Below are positions 18,703 to 26,734 of a stretch of DNA of 64,000 bases, piece after piece. The notes beneath the pieces were generated by a model. That model worked only from the letters and a program-made list of their open reading frames with translations. It was not told where the DNA came from and did not search any database. The stretch's first letter is position 1. Each line of letters begins with the position of its first letter. The DNA is from Blastococcus xanthinilyticus (lineage in GTDB: Bacteria; Actinomycetota; Actinomycetes; Mycobacteriales; Geodermatophilaceae), in the NCBI RefSeq assembly GCF_008124835.1, contig NZ_VNHW01000002.1, forward strand, positions 310,001-374,000. The letters are read 5' to 3'. A program made the translations under genes and the position numbers.

Positions 18703-19830
18703 GTGCTGCCCTACGCCCGCCAGTCGGTCGACGAGTCCGACGTCGCCGCGGTCGCCGCGGCGGTCAGCGGCGACTACCTGTCGACGGGGCCGGCGGTCGC
18801 CCGCTTCGAGGCCGACCTGGCCGGCTGGACCGGCGGGCACCCGGCGGTGGCGGTCACCTCCGGGACCGCCGCCCTGCACACGGCGTACGCTGCCGCCGGC
18901 GTCGGCCCGGGCCAGGAGGTCCTCACCTCCCCGCTGACCTTCGTCGCCACCGCGGCCACGGCCGCGCTGCTGGGCGCCCGGGTGGTGTTCGCCGACGTCG
19001 ACGAGCGGACCGGGTGCCTGGACCCCGCGGCGGCCGCCGCGGCGGTGACCGACCGGACCACCGTGGTCACCTCCGTCGACTACGCCGGCCTGCCCGCGGA
19101 CATGGACGCCCTGCGCGCCGTCGCCGACCGGGCGGGGGCGCTGCTGCTGGAGGACGCTGCTCACTCGATCGGCACCGTGTGGCGGGGCCGCCCGGTCGGG
19201 TCGCTCGCCGACCTCACCACGCTGAGCTTCTTCGCGACCAAGAACCTCACCACCGCCGAGGGTGGCGCGGTGGTGAGCACCTCGCCGGAGCTGTTCGCCC
19301 GGGCCGCGAGCTTCCGCAACCACGGCCTGGTCCGCGACCGCGGCGAGCAGCGCTGGCCCGACGAGGGACCGTGGCACCAGGAGGTGCACGCCTTCGGCCT
19401 GAACTACCGGCTGCCCGACGTCCTGTGCGCCCTGGGCTCCAGCCAGCTCGCCCGCCTGGCCGGCTTCGTCGCGCGGCGGGCCGAGATCAGCGCCCGCTAC
19501 GACGCCGCGCTCGCCGACGTGGCGGAGGTCCGCACGCCCGCGCGGCCGGACGACGCGCAGGTCGCCTGGCACCTGTACCCGGCCCGCGTCCCGGCGGAGG
19601 TCCGGCGGGCGCTGTTCGAGCACCTGCGGGCGGCGGGCATCGGGGTGCAGGTCAACTACATCCCGGCGCACTGGCACCCGGCCTTCGCCGACCTGGGGTA
19701 CCGCCGCGGCGAGTGCCCCGTCGCCGAGCAGTGGTACCGCGAGGAGATCTCGCTGCCGCTGTTCGTGGGGCTGACCGACGACGACGTCGACCGGGTCTGC
19801 GAGCTGGTCCGCGGGTTCTTCGCCGCCTGA
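18703..19830 (+). CDS. pseC: UDP-4-amino-4,6-dideoxy-N-acetyl-beta-L-altrosamine transaminase
   Basis: A 375-residue PLP aminotransferase of the DegT/DnrJ/EryC1 family. The cofactor lysine lies in FFATKNLTTAEGGAVV; LPYARQSVDESDVAAVAAAV at the N-terminus, HSIGTVWRGRPVG and NYRLPDVLCALGSSQL are typical of PseC. It aminates the 4-keto sugar made by PseB. It starts 4 bp after pseB and is convergent with pseI; both stop codons lie in a short inverted repeat. Confidence 0.9.
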   Translation: MLPYARQSVDESDVAAVAAAVSGDYLSTGPAVARFEADLAGWTGGHPAVAVTSGTAALHTAYAAAGVGPGQEVLTSPLTFVATAATAALLGARVVFADVDERTGCLDPAAAAAAVTDRTTVVTSVDYAGLPADMDALRAVADRAGALLLEDAAHSIGTVWRGRPVGSLADLTTLSFFATKNLTTAEGGAVVSTSPELFARAASFRNHGLVRDRGEQRWPDEGPWHQEVHAFGLNYRLPDVLCALGSSQLARLAGFVARRAEISARYDAALADVAEVRTPARPDDAQVAWHLYPARVPAEVRRALFEHLRAAGIGVQVNYIPAHWHPAFADLGYRRGECPVAEQWYREEISLPLFVGLTDDDVDRVCELVRGFFAA

Positions 19831-19848
19831 GCCGCGGGTGCTCAGGCG
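19824..19848. terminator. Short convergent hairpin spanning the pseC and pseI stop codons
   Basis: A 9-bp perfect inverted repeat (arms 19824-19832 and 19840-19848, 7-nt loop) contains the stop codon of pseC in one arm and that of pseI in the other. It could act as a weak bidirectional terminator; no T-tract. Confidence 0.4.
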
Positions 19849-20897
19849 CCGGCGGCGCCCAGCGCGTCCCAGCCGAGCGGCGTGCCGGCGGCCACCGGAC
19901 GGGCGAACGTCCGGCCCACCACGTCGTCCCACCGGGCCGGCGGCAGCCCGCCACCGGGCCGCAGCGCCCGCACCGTCTCCGGGCCGACGACGTCGCCCGC
20001 GGCCACGTCGGCCACCACCCAGAGGGAACGGCGCAGCCGCGCCGTCTCCTCCTCACCGGGCCGGACGCCGAACCGCGGGCCGGTCGCGACCGCGGCGCGC
20101 GCGGCCGTGCACTCGCGCACCAGGTCGGCCAGCTCCGCGGGCTCCAGGGAGAAGGCGGAGTCCACGCCACCGCCGTCGCGCCCGAGCGTCACGTGCTTCT
20201 CCACGGCCACCGCGCCGAGCGCGACGGCCGCGACCGGGACGCCGATGCCCGGGGTGTGGTCGGACAGCCCCACCGGCACGCCGAACGCCTCCCGGAGGAC
20301 GGCGATGTTGGCCAGGTGGCTCTGCGCGGGGTCGGCGGGGTAGGCCGCGGTACAGCTGAGCAGCACCAGCTCGGTCGCCCCGGCGCCGCGGGCGGCCGAG
20401 AGCGCGGCCTCCACCTCGGCCAGCGTCGCCATCCCGGTCGAGAGCACCACCGGCTTGCCGGTCGAGGCGACGAGCCGGATCAGCGGCAGGTCGACCAGCT
20501 CCGCGGACGCGATCTTGTAGATCGAGCAGTCCAGGCCCTCGAGCAGCTCGACGGCTCCGGCGTCGAACGGGCTGGAGAAGGGCACGAGCCCGCGGTCCCG
20601 GGCGTGCGCGAACAGCTGCGCGTGCCACTCGTAGGGCGTGCCCGCCTCCCGGTACAGGTCGAACAGCCGGCGCCCGCCCCAGAGCCCGTGGTCGTCGCTG
20701 ATCCGGAACGGCGGCCGGTCGGAGTCGACCGTCATGGACTCGGCCCGGTAGGTCTGGAACTTCACCGTCTGGGCGCCGGTGGCGGCGATGGCGTCGATCG
20801 TGTCGAGGGCCCGCTGGAGGCTGCCGTCGTGGTTGGCCGACAGCTCGGCGATGATCCAGGGGGCGCCGCCGTCCAGCAGCCGGCCGACGTCGCTCAC
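19842..20897 (-). CDS. pseI: Pseudaminic acid synthase
   Basis: A 351-residue NeuB-family synthase that condenses phosphoenolpyruvate with the 6-deoxy-altrose derivative to give pseudaminic acid. It has ELSANHDGSLQRALDTIDAI, KFQTYRAESM, PYEWHAQLF (the EWH motif favours PseI over NeuB/LegI), KIASAELVDLPLI, STGMATLAEVEAAL, GLSDHTPGIGVP and VEKHVTL, followed by a C-terminal SAF (antifreeze-like) domain beginning RRSLWVVADVAAGDVV. Its GTG overlaps the stop of the upstream coiled-coil gene, so the two are cotranscribed. Confidence 0.9.
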   Translation of the reverse strand: MSDVGRLLDGGAPWIIAELSANHDGSLQRALDTIDAIAATGAQTVKFQTYRAESMTVDSDRPPFRISDDHGLWGGRRLFDLYREAGTPYEWHAQLFAHARDRGLVPFSSPFDAGAVELLEGLDCSIYKIASAELVDLPLIRLVASTGKPVVLSTGMATLAEVEAALSAARGAGATELVLLSCTAAYPADPAQSHLANIAVLREAFGVPVGLSDHTPGIGVPVAAVALGAVAVEKHVTLGRDGGGVDSAFSLEPAELADLVRECTAARAAVATGPRFGVRPGEEETARLRRSLWVVADVAAGDVVGPETVRALRPGGGLPPARWDDVVGRTFARPVAAGTPLGWDALGAAGA

Positions 20898-21334
20898 GGG
20901 GCGGCGACGGGGGCGGGGCGCTGCTCGAGCCGGCGCAGCCGCTCCTCGTAGGCCGAGACGAGGGACAGGCGGGCCCGCACGCGGGCGTGCTCCTCGCGGA
21001 CGACGTCGACGAGCAGCCGGGCCTCGGGCAGGTCCTCGAGCCCGCCGGTGAGGACCACCGGCCGGGCCCGCTGCTCGAGCCGGGCCTCGAAGGCGGCGGC
21101 CTGCGGCGCCAGGCGGGCCAGCTCGTTGGCCGACCAGGAGGACTCCCGCTGCACCTCGTCGAGGCGCCGGGACAGATCGTCGAGCTGCGCGCCGCGGTGC
21201 CGCAGCTGGTCGGCGACCTCGTCGATCTGGTGCCGGAGGCCGGCCACGTCGCCGCGGAGCTCCGCGAGGAGCTCGTCGACGCGCCAGGCGATGGAGCGGT
21301 TGATCCGCAGGGTCAGTTTCGTGCGGAAGCTCAC
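20894..21334 (-). CDS. Small coiled-coil protein upstream of pseI (unknown function)
   Basis: A 146-residue protein that I do not recognise. It begins VSFRTKLTLRINRSIAWRVDELL and is dominated by heptad-like segments (LRGDVAGLRHQIDEVADQLR, LDDLSRRLDEVQRE, YEERLRRLEQR), so it should form a long coiled coil. No signal peptide or membrane segment is evident. The GTG at 21334 has GGAGGAG 6 nt upstream, a strong ribosome binding site, and its stop overlaps the pseI start (GTGA), indicating a shared operon. It may scaffold glycan assembly or be coupled to the transferase upstream; this is inference. Confidence 0.72.
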   Translation of the reverse strand: MSFRTKLTLRINRSIAWRVDELLAELRGDVAGLRHQIDEVADQLRHRGAQLDDLSRRLDEVQRESSWSANELARLAPQAAAFEARLEQRARPVVLTGGLEDLPEARLLVDVVREEHARVRARLSLVSAYEERLRRLEQRPAPVAAP

Positions 21335-21395
21335 GGGGTGCTCCTCCAAGTCGGTGGTGCCGTCCCCGGCGCGGGCCCGGGACGTGCGGAAGGCG

Positions 21396-22058
21396 TCAGG
21401 ACCAGAGCCGGGTGCGGCCGGCGGCGATCCAGCGGCGGAACAGCTCGCCCTCCAGCGCGATGCGGTGCTCCGGACCCACGATGCAGTCGTCACCGGAGGC
21501 GTGGTCCCACCGGGTCTGCTCCGGGTCGTCGACGAACGAGTAGCCGGCGAGTTCCAGGCGGGCGTCCGGGAACGTGTTGCGGGCCCACCAGGCGGCCATC
21601 GTCCCGGTCGTCGACCACAGGCCCTCGCTGCGGGAGTCCAGCCCCAGGTCGGCCGACAGCGGCAGGGTCAGGTCGTCGTTGTCCACGTGCAGCTGGCCGA
21701 GGTCGGCCGGCCACCAGGAGGGGACCAGGTCCGGCTCCCAGTGCAGCCGGCCGGGCTCCACCATGAGGTGGAGGCGGTCCTGGTAGCCGGCGAAGAACCA
21801 CGGCGTGGCCCGCAGGGCCCGGTTGAAGAAGACGACGTCCGCGCGCTGCCCGTAGGTGCACTCGCCGGGCCGGTCGTCGAGCCGGAAGCCGTTGACCCGC
21901 ACCACGAGGTCGCAGCCGTCGATCACCGCCGCGCGGGCCGGGTCCGGCTGGAGCGGCTTGTTGCCGACGACGGCGACGGAACGGACCGCGGGGTCCCGGG
22001 CGTAGGAGACGGTGAGGGACCGGATGAGATCCCGCCGTTGCTCCGCGATCTGCGACAC
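21396..22058 (-). CDS. Putative glycosyltransferase with sialyltransferase (GT29)-like motifs
   Basis: A 220-residue protein. It starts with VRSVAVVGNKPLQPDPARAA and CDLVVRVNGF, resembling sialylmotif L (nucleotide-sugar binding, a Gly-Asn in the first loop and an R-x-N strand). It continues with LWSTTGTMAAWWA in the position of sialylmotif S and ends with EHRIALEGE, an H-x4-E like motif VS of eukaryotic sialyltransferases. A CMP-nonulosonate donor is plausible because the complete CMP-pseudaminate pathway is adjacent. TACCGT lies 6 nt before the GTG (leaderless-type promoter). It lacks a signal peptide and is shorter than animal enzymes. Family membership is inferred from motifs only. Confidence 0.65.
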   Translation of the reverse strand: MSQIAEQRRDLIRSLTVSYARDPAVRSVAVVGNKPLQPDPARAAVIDGCDLVVRVNGFRLDDRPGECTYGQRADVVFFNRALRATPWFFAGYQDRLHLMVEPGRLHWEPDLVPSWWPADLGQLHVDNDDLTLPLSADLGLDSRSEGLWSTTGTMAAWWARNTFPDARLELAGYSFVDDPEQTRWDHASGDDCIVGPEHRIALEGELFRRWIAAGRTRLWS

Positions 22059-22140
22059 CGCCCGACGGTAACCGAGCCCCGGTCGCCGGCAGCCCTCCGC
22101 GAGGGCAACGCCTGCTCAGGGGTCGCTGCCGTCGCCGCTG

Positions 22141-22632
22141 TCACAGCTGCCCCGTCGTGGCCTCCACCCGCGGGGCCGGTGCGGCGGTCTCCCGGGCGGG
22201 GAAGACCCAGCGCCGGTACACCAGCCAGCGGATCAGGGTCCCGGCCGCGATCGCCCCGACGTTGGCCACCTGCAGGACCAGCGGCGACTCCTGCCCCAGC
22301 GGGTAGCGGACGACCGCGACGACCGCGACGCTCAGCAGCAGGGTGCTGGCGTTGACCAGCACGAACCGCGAGTACTCCCGGCGCAGCCCGGTGCGGGCGC
22401 GCGCGGCGAAGGACCAGAACCGGTGGCCGAGGAAGGCCAGCGTCGTCGACACCAGGCCGGCGACCAGCTTGGCCGTGACGGCCCCGAGGCCGGCCTGCGC
22501 GTAGAGCAGCTGGAAGAGGCCCAGATCGACCACGAAGCACACGATGCCGACGATCCCGAAGGCGCCGAGCTCCTTGATCAGCCGGCGCTCCCCGTCGCGC
22601 ACGAGTCGGCGCAGCCGCGCGAGGAACCCCAC
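22141..22632 (-). CDS. GtrA-family membrane protein
   Basis: A four-helix membrane protein of about 163 residues with the GtrA pattern: ELGAFGIVGIVCFVVDLGLF at the first helix, STTLAFLGHRFWSFA after the second, and RWLVYRRWVFP near the C-terminus. GtrA proteins are thought to help move polyprenyl-linked sugars across the membrane. The GTG at 22632 has TACAGT 6 nt upstream; a GTG at 22665 would add 11 residues. In mycobacteria a GtrA-like gene is also next to purK, so this marks the return to conserved gene order after the Pse island. Confidence 0.85.
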   Translation of the reverse strand: MGFLARLRRLVRDGERRLIKELGAFGIVGIVCFVVDLGLFQLLYAQAGLGAVTAKLVAGLVSTTLAFLGHRFWSFAARARTGLRREYSRFVLVNASTLLLSVAVVAVVRYPLGQESPLVLQVANVGAIAAGTLIRWLVYRRWVFPARETAAPAPRVEATTGQL

Positions 22633-22638
22633 GCCAGC

Positions 22639-22696
22639 ACTGTACGGAGCGCGCCGCCGGTGCACCGGTCAGGCGCCGGGCCGCCCCGGCTAGCCT
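22639..22696. promoter_or_regulatory. Divergent leaderless-type promoters of gtrA and purK
   Basis: Two -10-like boxes face away from each other: TACAGT on the minus strand (22644 to 22639), 6 nt before the gtrA GTG, and TAGCCT on the plus strand (22691-22696), 6 nt before the purK GTG. Neither gene has a Shine-Dalgarno sequence. Confidence 0.5.
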
Positions 22697-22702
22697 CGGC
22701 GC

Positions 22703-23908
22703 GTGGCCGCAGCTCTGCACCCAGGTACGGGACTCCCCGTGGTCGCCATGGTCGGGGGCGGTCAGCTCGCCCGGATGACCCACCAGGCGGCGATCGCGCT
22801 CGGCCAGTCGCTGCGGGTGCTCTCCGCCGGCCCCGACGAGTCCGCCGCGCTGGTGGCGGCCGACGTGCGGATCGGCGCCCACGACGACCTCGCCGCCCTC
22901 CGCGACCTCGCGGACGGCGCCACGGTGGTCACGTTCGACCACGAGCACGTGCCGACCGAGCACCTGGCGGCGCTCGAGGCGGCCGGTACCCGGGTCGCCC
23001 CGGGCCCGCGGGCGCTGGTGCACGCCCAGGACAAGCTCGTCCTCCGGCGGGCGCTCGCGGCGGCGGGGGAGCCCCAGCCGGCGTGGGCGGAGGTCGCCAC
23101 GGCCGCCGACGTCACCCGGTTCGCCGGGGAGCACGGCTGGCCGGTGGTGCTCAAGACCCCCCGCGGCGGCTACGACGGGAAGGGCGTCTTCGTCGTCCGG
23201 GACGCCGGGGAGGCGGCCGGGCTGCTCGAGCGGCACGGCACGCTGCTGGCCGAGGAGCGCGTCGCGATGGTCCGCGAGCTCTCGGCGCAGGTGGCCCGGT
23301 CGCCGTTCGGCCAGGTCGCCGTCTGGCCGGTGGTGGAGACCGTGCAGCGCGACGGCGTGTGCGCCGAGGTGGTCGCGCCCGCGCCCGGGCTGCCCGACGA
23401 GCTGGCCACCGCCGCGCAGGAGCTCGCCGTCCGCATCGCGGACTCCCTCGGCGTCGTCGGCATGCTCGCCGTGGAGCTGTTCCAGACGGCGGACGGCGTG
23501 CAGGTCAACGAGCTGGCGATGCGGCCGCACAACTCCGGGCACTGGACGATCGAGGGCGCGCGCACCAGCCAGTTCGAGCAGCACCTGCGCGCCGTCCTCG
23601 ACTACCCGCTGGGGTCCACCGCGATGACCGCGTCGGTGGTGGTGATGGCCAACGTCCTCGGCGGGGCCGCGGCGGAGCCGGACTGGGCCGGCGCGCCCCT
23701 CGACGAGCGGATGCACCACCTCATGGCGCACTGGCCCGACGTGAAGGTGCACTGGTACGGCAAGACCCAGCGCCGCGGCCGCAAGCTCGGCCACGTCACG
23801 GCGCTCGGGGACGACCTGGCCGACGTGCGGGCCCGGGCGGGAGCCGCCGCCCGGTACCTGGCCGACGGCGTCGTCGACCCCGCGTTCGCCTTCGAGACCG
23901 AGCACTGA
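22703..23908 (+). CDS. purK: 5-(carboxyamino)imidazole ribonucleotide synthase
   Basis: ATP-grasp enzyme of purine biosynthesis that makes N5-CAIR from AIR, ATP and bicarbonate. Motifs: [18 protein letters not shown] at the N-terminus, [29 protein letters not shown] and [17 protein letters not shown] near the active site. 401 residues, normal length. Followed after 10 bp by purE, which acts next. Confidence 0.95.
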   Translation: MAAALHPGTGLPVVAMVGGGQLARMTHQAAIALGQSLRVLSAGPDESAALVAADVRIGAHDDLAALRDLADGATVVTFDHEHVPTEHLAALEAAGTRVAPGPRALVHAQDKLVLRRALAAAGEPQPAWAEVATAADVTRFAGEHGWPVVLKTPRGGYDGKGVFVVRDAGEAAGLLERHGTLLAEERVAMVRELSAQVARSPFGQVAVWPVVETVQRDGVCAEVVAPAPGLPDELATAAQELAVRIADSLGVVGMLAVELFQTADGVQVNELAMRPHNSGHWTIEGARTSQFEQHLRAVLDYPLGSTAMTASVVVMANVLGGAAAEPDWAGAPLDERMHHLMAHWPDVKVHWYGKTQRRGRKLGHVTALGDDLADVRARAGAAARYLADGVVDPAFAFETEH

Positions 23909-23918
23909 GGAGCCCGTC

Positions 23919-24431
23919 GTGAGCGAGCGCAGTCCGATCGTCGGCATCGTCATGGGCAGTGACTCCGACTGGCCGATGATGCAGCCGGCCGCCGAGGCGC
24001 TCGACGAGTTCGGCGTCGGCTACGAGGCGCACGTCGTCTCCGCCCACCGCACCCCGCGCCGGATGCTCGACTACGCCGAGTCCGCGGCGGGGCGCGGGCT
24101 GCGGGTGATCGTCGCCGGGGCCGGGGGAGCGGCGCACCTGCCGGGCATGGTCGCCGCGGCCACGCCGCTCCCGGTCATCGGCGTCCCGCGGCCGCTCGAC
24201 CGGCTCGACGGGCTGGACAGCCTGCTGTCGATCGTGCAGATGCCGGCCGGGGTGCCGGTGGCGACGGTCGGCATCGGCGGGGGGCGCAACGCCGGGCTGC
24301 TCGCCGTCCGCGTCCTCGCGGCCGGCGACGCCGCGCTGCGCGAGCGGGTGGAGCGCTTCCAGGCCGAGCTCGCCGAGAGCGTCGTGGCCCGTGACCTCAC
24401 CCTCCAGGAGCGCCTCGCTACCGACCGGTAA
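23919..24431 (+). CDS. purE: N5-carboxyaminoimidazole ribonucleotide mutase
   Basis: A 170-residue class I PurE. It has [20 protein letters not shown] with the substrate-binding Ser-Asp, [13 protein letters not shown] with the catalytic His, [14 protein letters not shown] and PLPVIGVP. It converts N5-CAIR to CAIR. GAGGAG at the end of purK serves as its ribosome binding site. Confidence 0.95.
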   Translation: MSERSPIVGIVMGSDSDWPMMQPAAEALDEFGVGYEAHVVSAHRTPRRMLDYAESAAGRGLRVIVAGAGGAAHLPGMVAAATPLPVIGVPRPLDRLDGLDSLLSIVQMPAGVPVATVGIGGGRNAGLLAVRVLAAGDAALRERVERFQAELAESVVARDLTLQERLATDR

Positions 24432-24453
24432 TCGGACGTCCTACGATCGCAGC

Positions 24454-25608
24454 GTGGGTACGAACACCGGGCTGTACGCGTTGACCGAGGAGCACGAGGC
24501 GATCCGGGCGGCGGTCCGCGACATCGCCGAGCGGGAGATCGCCCCCTACGCCGCGGAGGTCGACGCCGAGTCGCGCTTCCCGGTCGAGGCGCAGAAGGCG
24601 CTCACCGCGGCGGGCTTCCACGCCACCCACATCCCCGAGACCTACGGCGGCGAGGGCGCGGACGCCATCGCCACCTGCATCGTCATCGAGGAGATCGCGC
24701 GGGTCGACGTGAGCGCCTCGCTCATCCCCGCCGTCAACAAGCTGGGCTCGATGCCGATCATCCTGTCGGCGTCCGAGGACGTGAAGCAGCAGGTGCTGCC
24801 CTCGATCGCGGCCGGGAACGCGATGATCAGCTACGGGCTCTCCGAGCGCGAGGCCGGCTCCGACGCCGCCGCGATGAAGACCCGCGCCCGCCTCGAGGGC
24901 GACAGCTGGGTGCTCGACGGCACGAAGGCGTGGATCACCAACGCCGGGATCTCCGAGTGGTACACGGTCATGGCCGTCACCGACCCCGAGAAGGGGGCCA
25001 ACGGCATCTCCGCGTTCGCCGTCCACCGCGACGACCCCGGCTTCGCGGTCGGCCCCAAGGAACGCAAGATGGGCATCAAGGGCTCGCCCACCTGCGAGCT
25101 CTACTTCACCGGCTGCACGATCCCGGCCGACCGGATCGTCGGCGCACCCGGCACCGGCTTCAAGACGGCGCTGCGGACGCTGGACTTCACCCGGCCGACG
25201 ATCGGCGCCCAGGCGGTCGGCGTCGCCCAGGGCGCGCTCGACGCGGCGGTCGCCTACGTCAAGGACCGGAAGCAGTTCGGGACGAGCATCGGCTCGTTCC
25301 AGGGCGTGCAGTTCATGCTCGCCGACATGGAGATGAGGATCGAGGCCGCCCGGCACCTGGTCTACGTCGCCGCCGCGGCGGGGGAGCAGGGGCGACCCGA
25401 CGTCACCCGCGTCTCCGCCTCGGCCAAGGCCTTCGCCTCCGATGTCGCCATGCAGGTGACCACCGACGCCGTCCAGCTCTTCGGCGGTGCCGGGTACACC
25501 CAGGACTTCCCGGTCGAGCGCATGATGCGCGACGCCAAGATCACCCAGATCTACGAGGGCACCAACCAGGTGCAGCGGATGGTCATCGCCCGCTCGCTGC
25601 TGCGCTGA
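24454..25608 (+). CDS. Acyl-CoA dehydrogenase (FadE25 type)
   Basis: A 384-residue flavin enzyme that introduces the alpha-beta double bond in acyl-CoA. It has [50 protein letters not shown], and the C-terminal [14 protein letters not shown] containing the catalytic glutamate. The GTG at 24454 is preceded by TACGAT at 24442-24447, 6 nt upstream. Its place after purK-purE equals that of fadE25 in mycobacteria, as far as I recall. Substrate chain length cannot be read from sequence. Confidence 0.9.
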   Translation: MGTNTGLYALTEEHEAIRAAVRDIAEREIAPYAAEVDAESRFPVEAQKALTAAGFHATHIPETYGGEGADAIATCIVIEEIARVDVSASLIPAVNKLGSMPIILSASEDVKQQVLPSIAAGNAMISYGLSEREAGSDAAAMKTRARLEGDSWVLDGTKAWITNAGISEWYTVMAVTDPEKGANGISAFAVHRDDPGFAVGPKERKMGIKGSPTCELYFTGCTIPADRIVGAPGTGFKTALRTLDFTRPTIGAQAVGVAQGALDAAVAYVKDRKQFGTSIGSFQGVQFMLADMEMRIEAARHLVYVAAAAGEQGRPDVTRVSASAKAFASDVAMQVTTDAVQLFGGAGYTQDFPVERMMRDAKITQIYEGTNQVQRMVIARSLLR

Positions 25609-25618
25609 CCGGCGGCCC

Positions 25619-26734
25619 TCAGCGGGCGGTGCGCTCCAGCAGCTCCTCGTAGGCGTCCAGGACGGTCGCGAGCCCGTACCGCTCCTGGGCCTTGCGCGCC
25701 CCGGCCGCCCGGTCCGGCGGCGCGGCGGCCAGCCCGCGCAGCCCCTCGGCGATCGCCGAGGCGTCGCGCCGGCGCACCACCACGCCGAAGCCCGTCTCCT
25801 GCACCGGCGTCCGCACGCCGGGCAGGTCGCTGGCCAGCGCCGGGACGCCGGTCATCATCGCCTCGACCTGCACGATGCCGAAGGCCTCGAAGGCGTTGAT
25901 CGACGGCAGGGCGAACACGTCGAGCGAGGCGTAGAAGTCGGCGATGTCCTCGTCCGGCAGGAACCCCAGCATCCGGATCCGCGGGTCGCCGTCCACGAGG
26001 CCGCGGATCTCGTCGACGACCGAGCCGCCGGCGACGTTGGCGAAGTCGCCGCCGATGACCAGCCGGCTGTCCGGGGCGGCGAACTCCTGGAAGCCGCGGA
26101 CCAGGAACTGCAGCCCCTTCTCCTCGACGATCCGGCCGAGGAAGCCCACGTGCAGGCCGTCCCCGTCGCGGAACCGCGGCGTGCCCGCCGGGCGCTGGTG
26201 GCACGACGGCGGGATGGCGACCGTCCGGCCCTCCATCGCCGGCCAGAGCCGGCTGTGCCGGGCGTAGTCGTCGCTGGTCACGACCACGGCGGCGGCCTTG
26301 CGCAGCGCCCGCCGGCTGGAGGCGTCGACGGCGACCCGCTGGACGGCGTTCAGGGCACCGGGCGGCAGGCTGACGTCGCAGTGGTAGGTGACCACGACGG
26401 GGGAGGCGCACGCCCCGGCGATCACCCCGGCCTCGAGCATCGGCAGGTGCAGGTTGGTCACCCGCGCCGTCCGGCTGGCCGCGACCGTCCGGGTGACGAG
26501 CGTGGGGCTGATGACGCCCTTGCCGAACCGGGCGACCACCGGTGTGCGCTCCACGTCGACCCCGTCGAGCGTCTCGTGCGGCGGCAGCTCCGGGTCGTGC
26601 CGGCTGGTGACGACCTTGACCCGGTGCCCCCGCTCCACCAGCCCGACGGCGACGTCGCGGGCGACGTTGGTCAGCCCGCTGACGTAGGGCGCGTAGTAGT
26701 TGAGGCCGATCAGGACGTCGTAGGTGCCGGTCAT
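25619..26734 (-). CDS. Glycosyltransferase family 4
   Basis: A 371-residue GT-B glycosyltransferase. It begins MTGTYDVLIGLNYYAPYVSG (donor-side loop typical of GT4), has LHVGFLGRIVEEKGLQFLVR at the start of the C-terminal Rossmann domain, GFLPDEDIADFYASLDVFALPS and the EAFGIVQVEAMMTGVP E-x7-E-like motif. The ATG overlaps the flippase stop (ATGA), so the two are coupled: it probably adds a sugar to the lipid-linked glycan that the flippase exports. Donor and acceptor unknown. Confidence 0.87.
   Translation of the reverse strand: MTGTYDVLIGLNYYAPYVSGLTNVARDVAVGLVERGHRVKVVTSRHDPELPPHETLDGVDVERTPVVARFGKGVISPTLVTRTVAASRTARVTNLHLPMLEAGVIAGACASPVVVTYHCDVSLPPGALNAVQRVAVDASSRRALRKAAAVVVTSDDYARHSRLWPAMEGRTVAIPPSCHQRPAGTPRFRDGDGLHVGFLGRIVEEKGLQFLVRGFQEFAAPDSRLVIGGDFANVAGGSVVDEIRGLVDGDPRIRMLGFLPDEDIADFYASLDVFALPSINAFEAFGIVQVEAMMTGVPALASDLPGVRTPVQETGFGVVVRRRDASAIAEGLRGLAAAPPDRAAGARKAQERYGLATVLDAYEELLERTAR

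Noticed and set aside
15393-20897. Legionaminic or N-acetylneuraminic acid pathway instead of pseudaminic
   Set aside because: The inverting dehydratase (PseB type), the PseG-PseH fusion and the EWH motif in the synthase favour pseudaminic acid; there is no NeuC/LegG-type epimerase.
25603-25624. Hairpin between the acyl-CoA dehydrogenase and GT4 genes
   Set aside because: Only 6 bp of pairing with a 10-nt loop, made largely of the two opposed stop codons; too weak to call a terminator.
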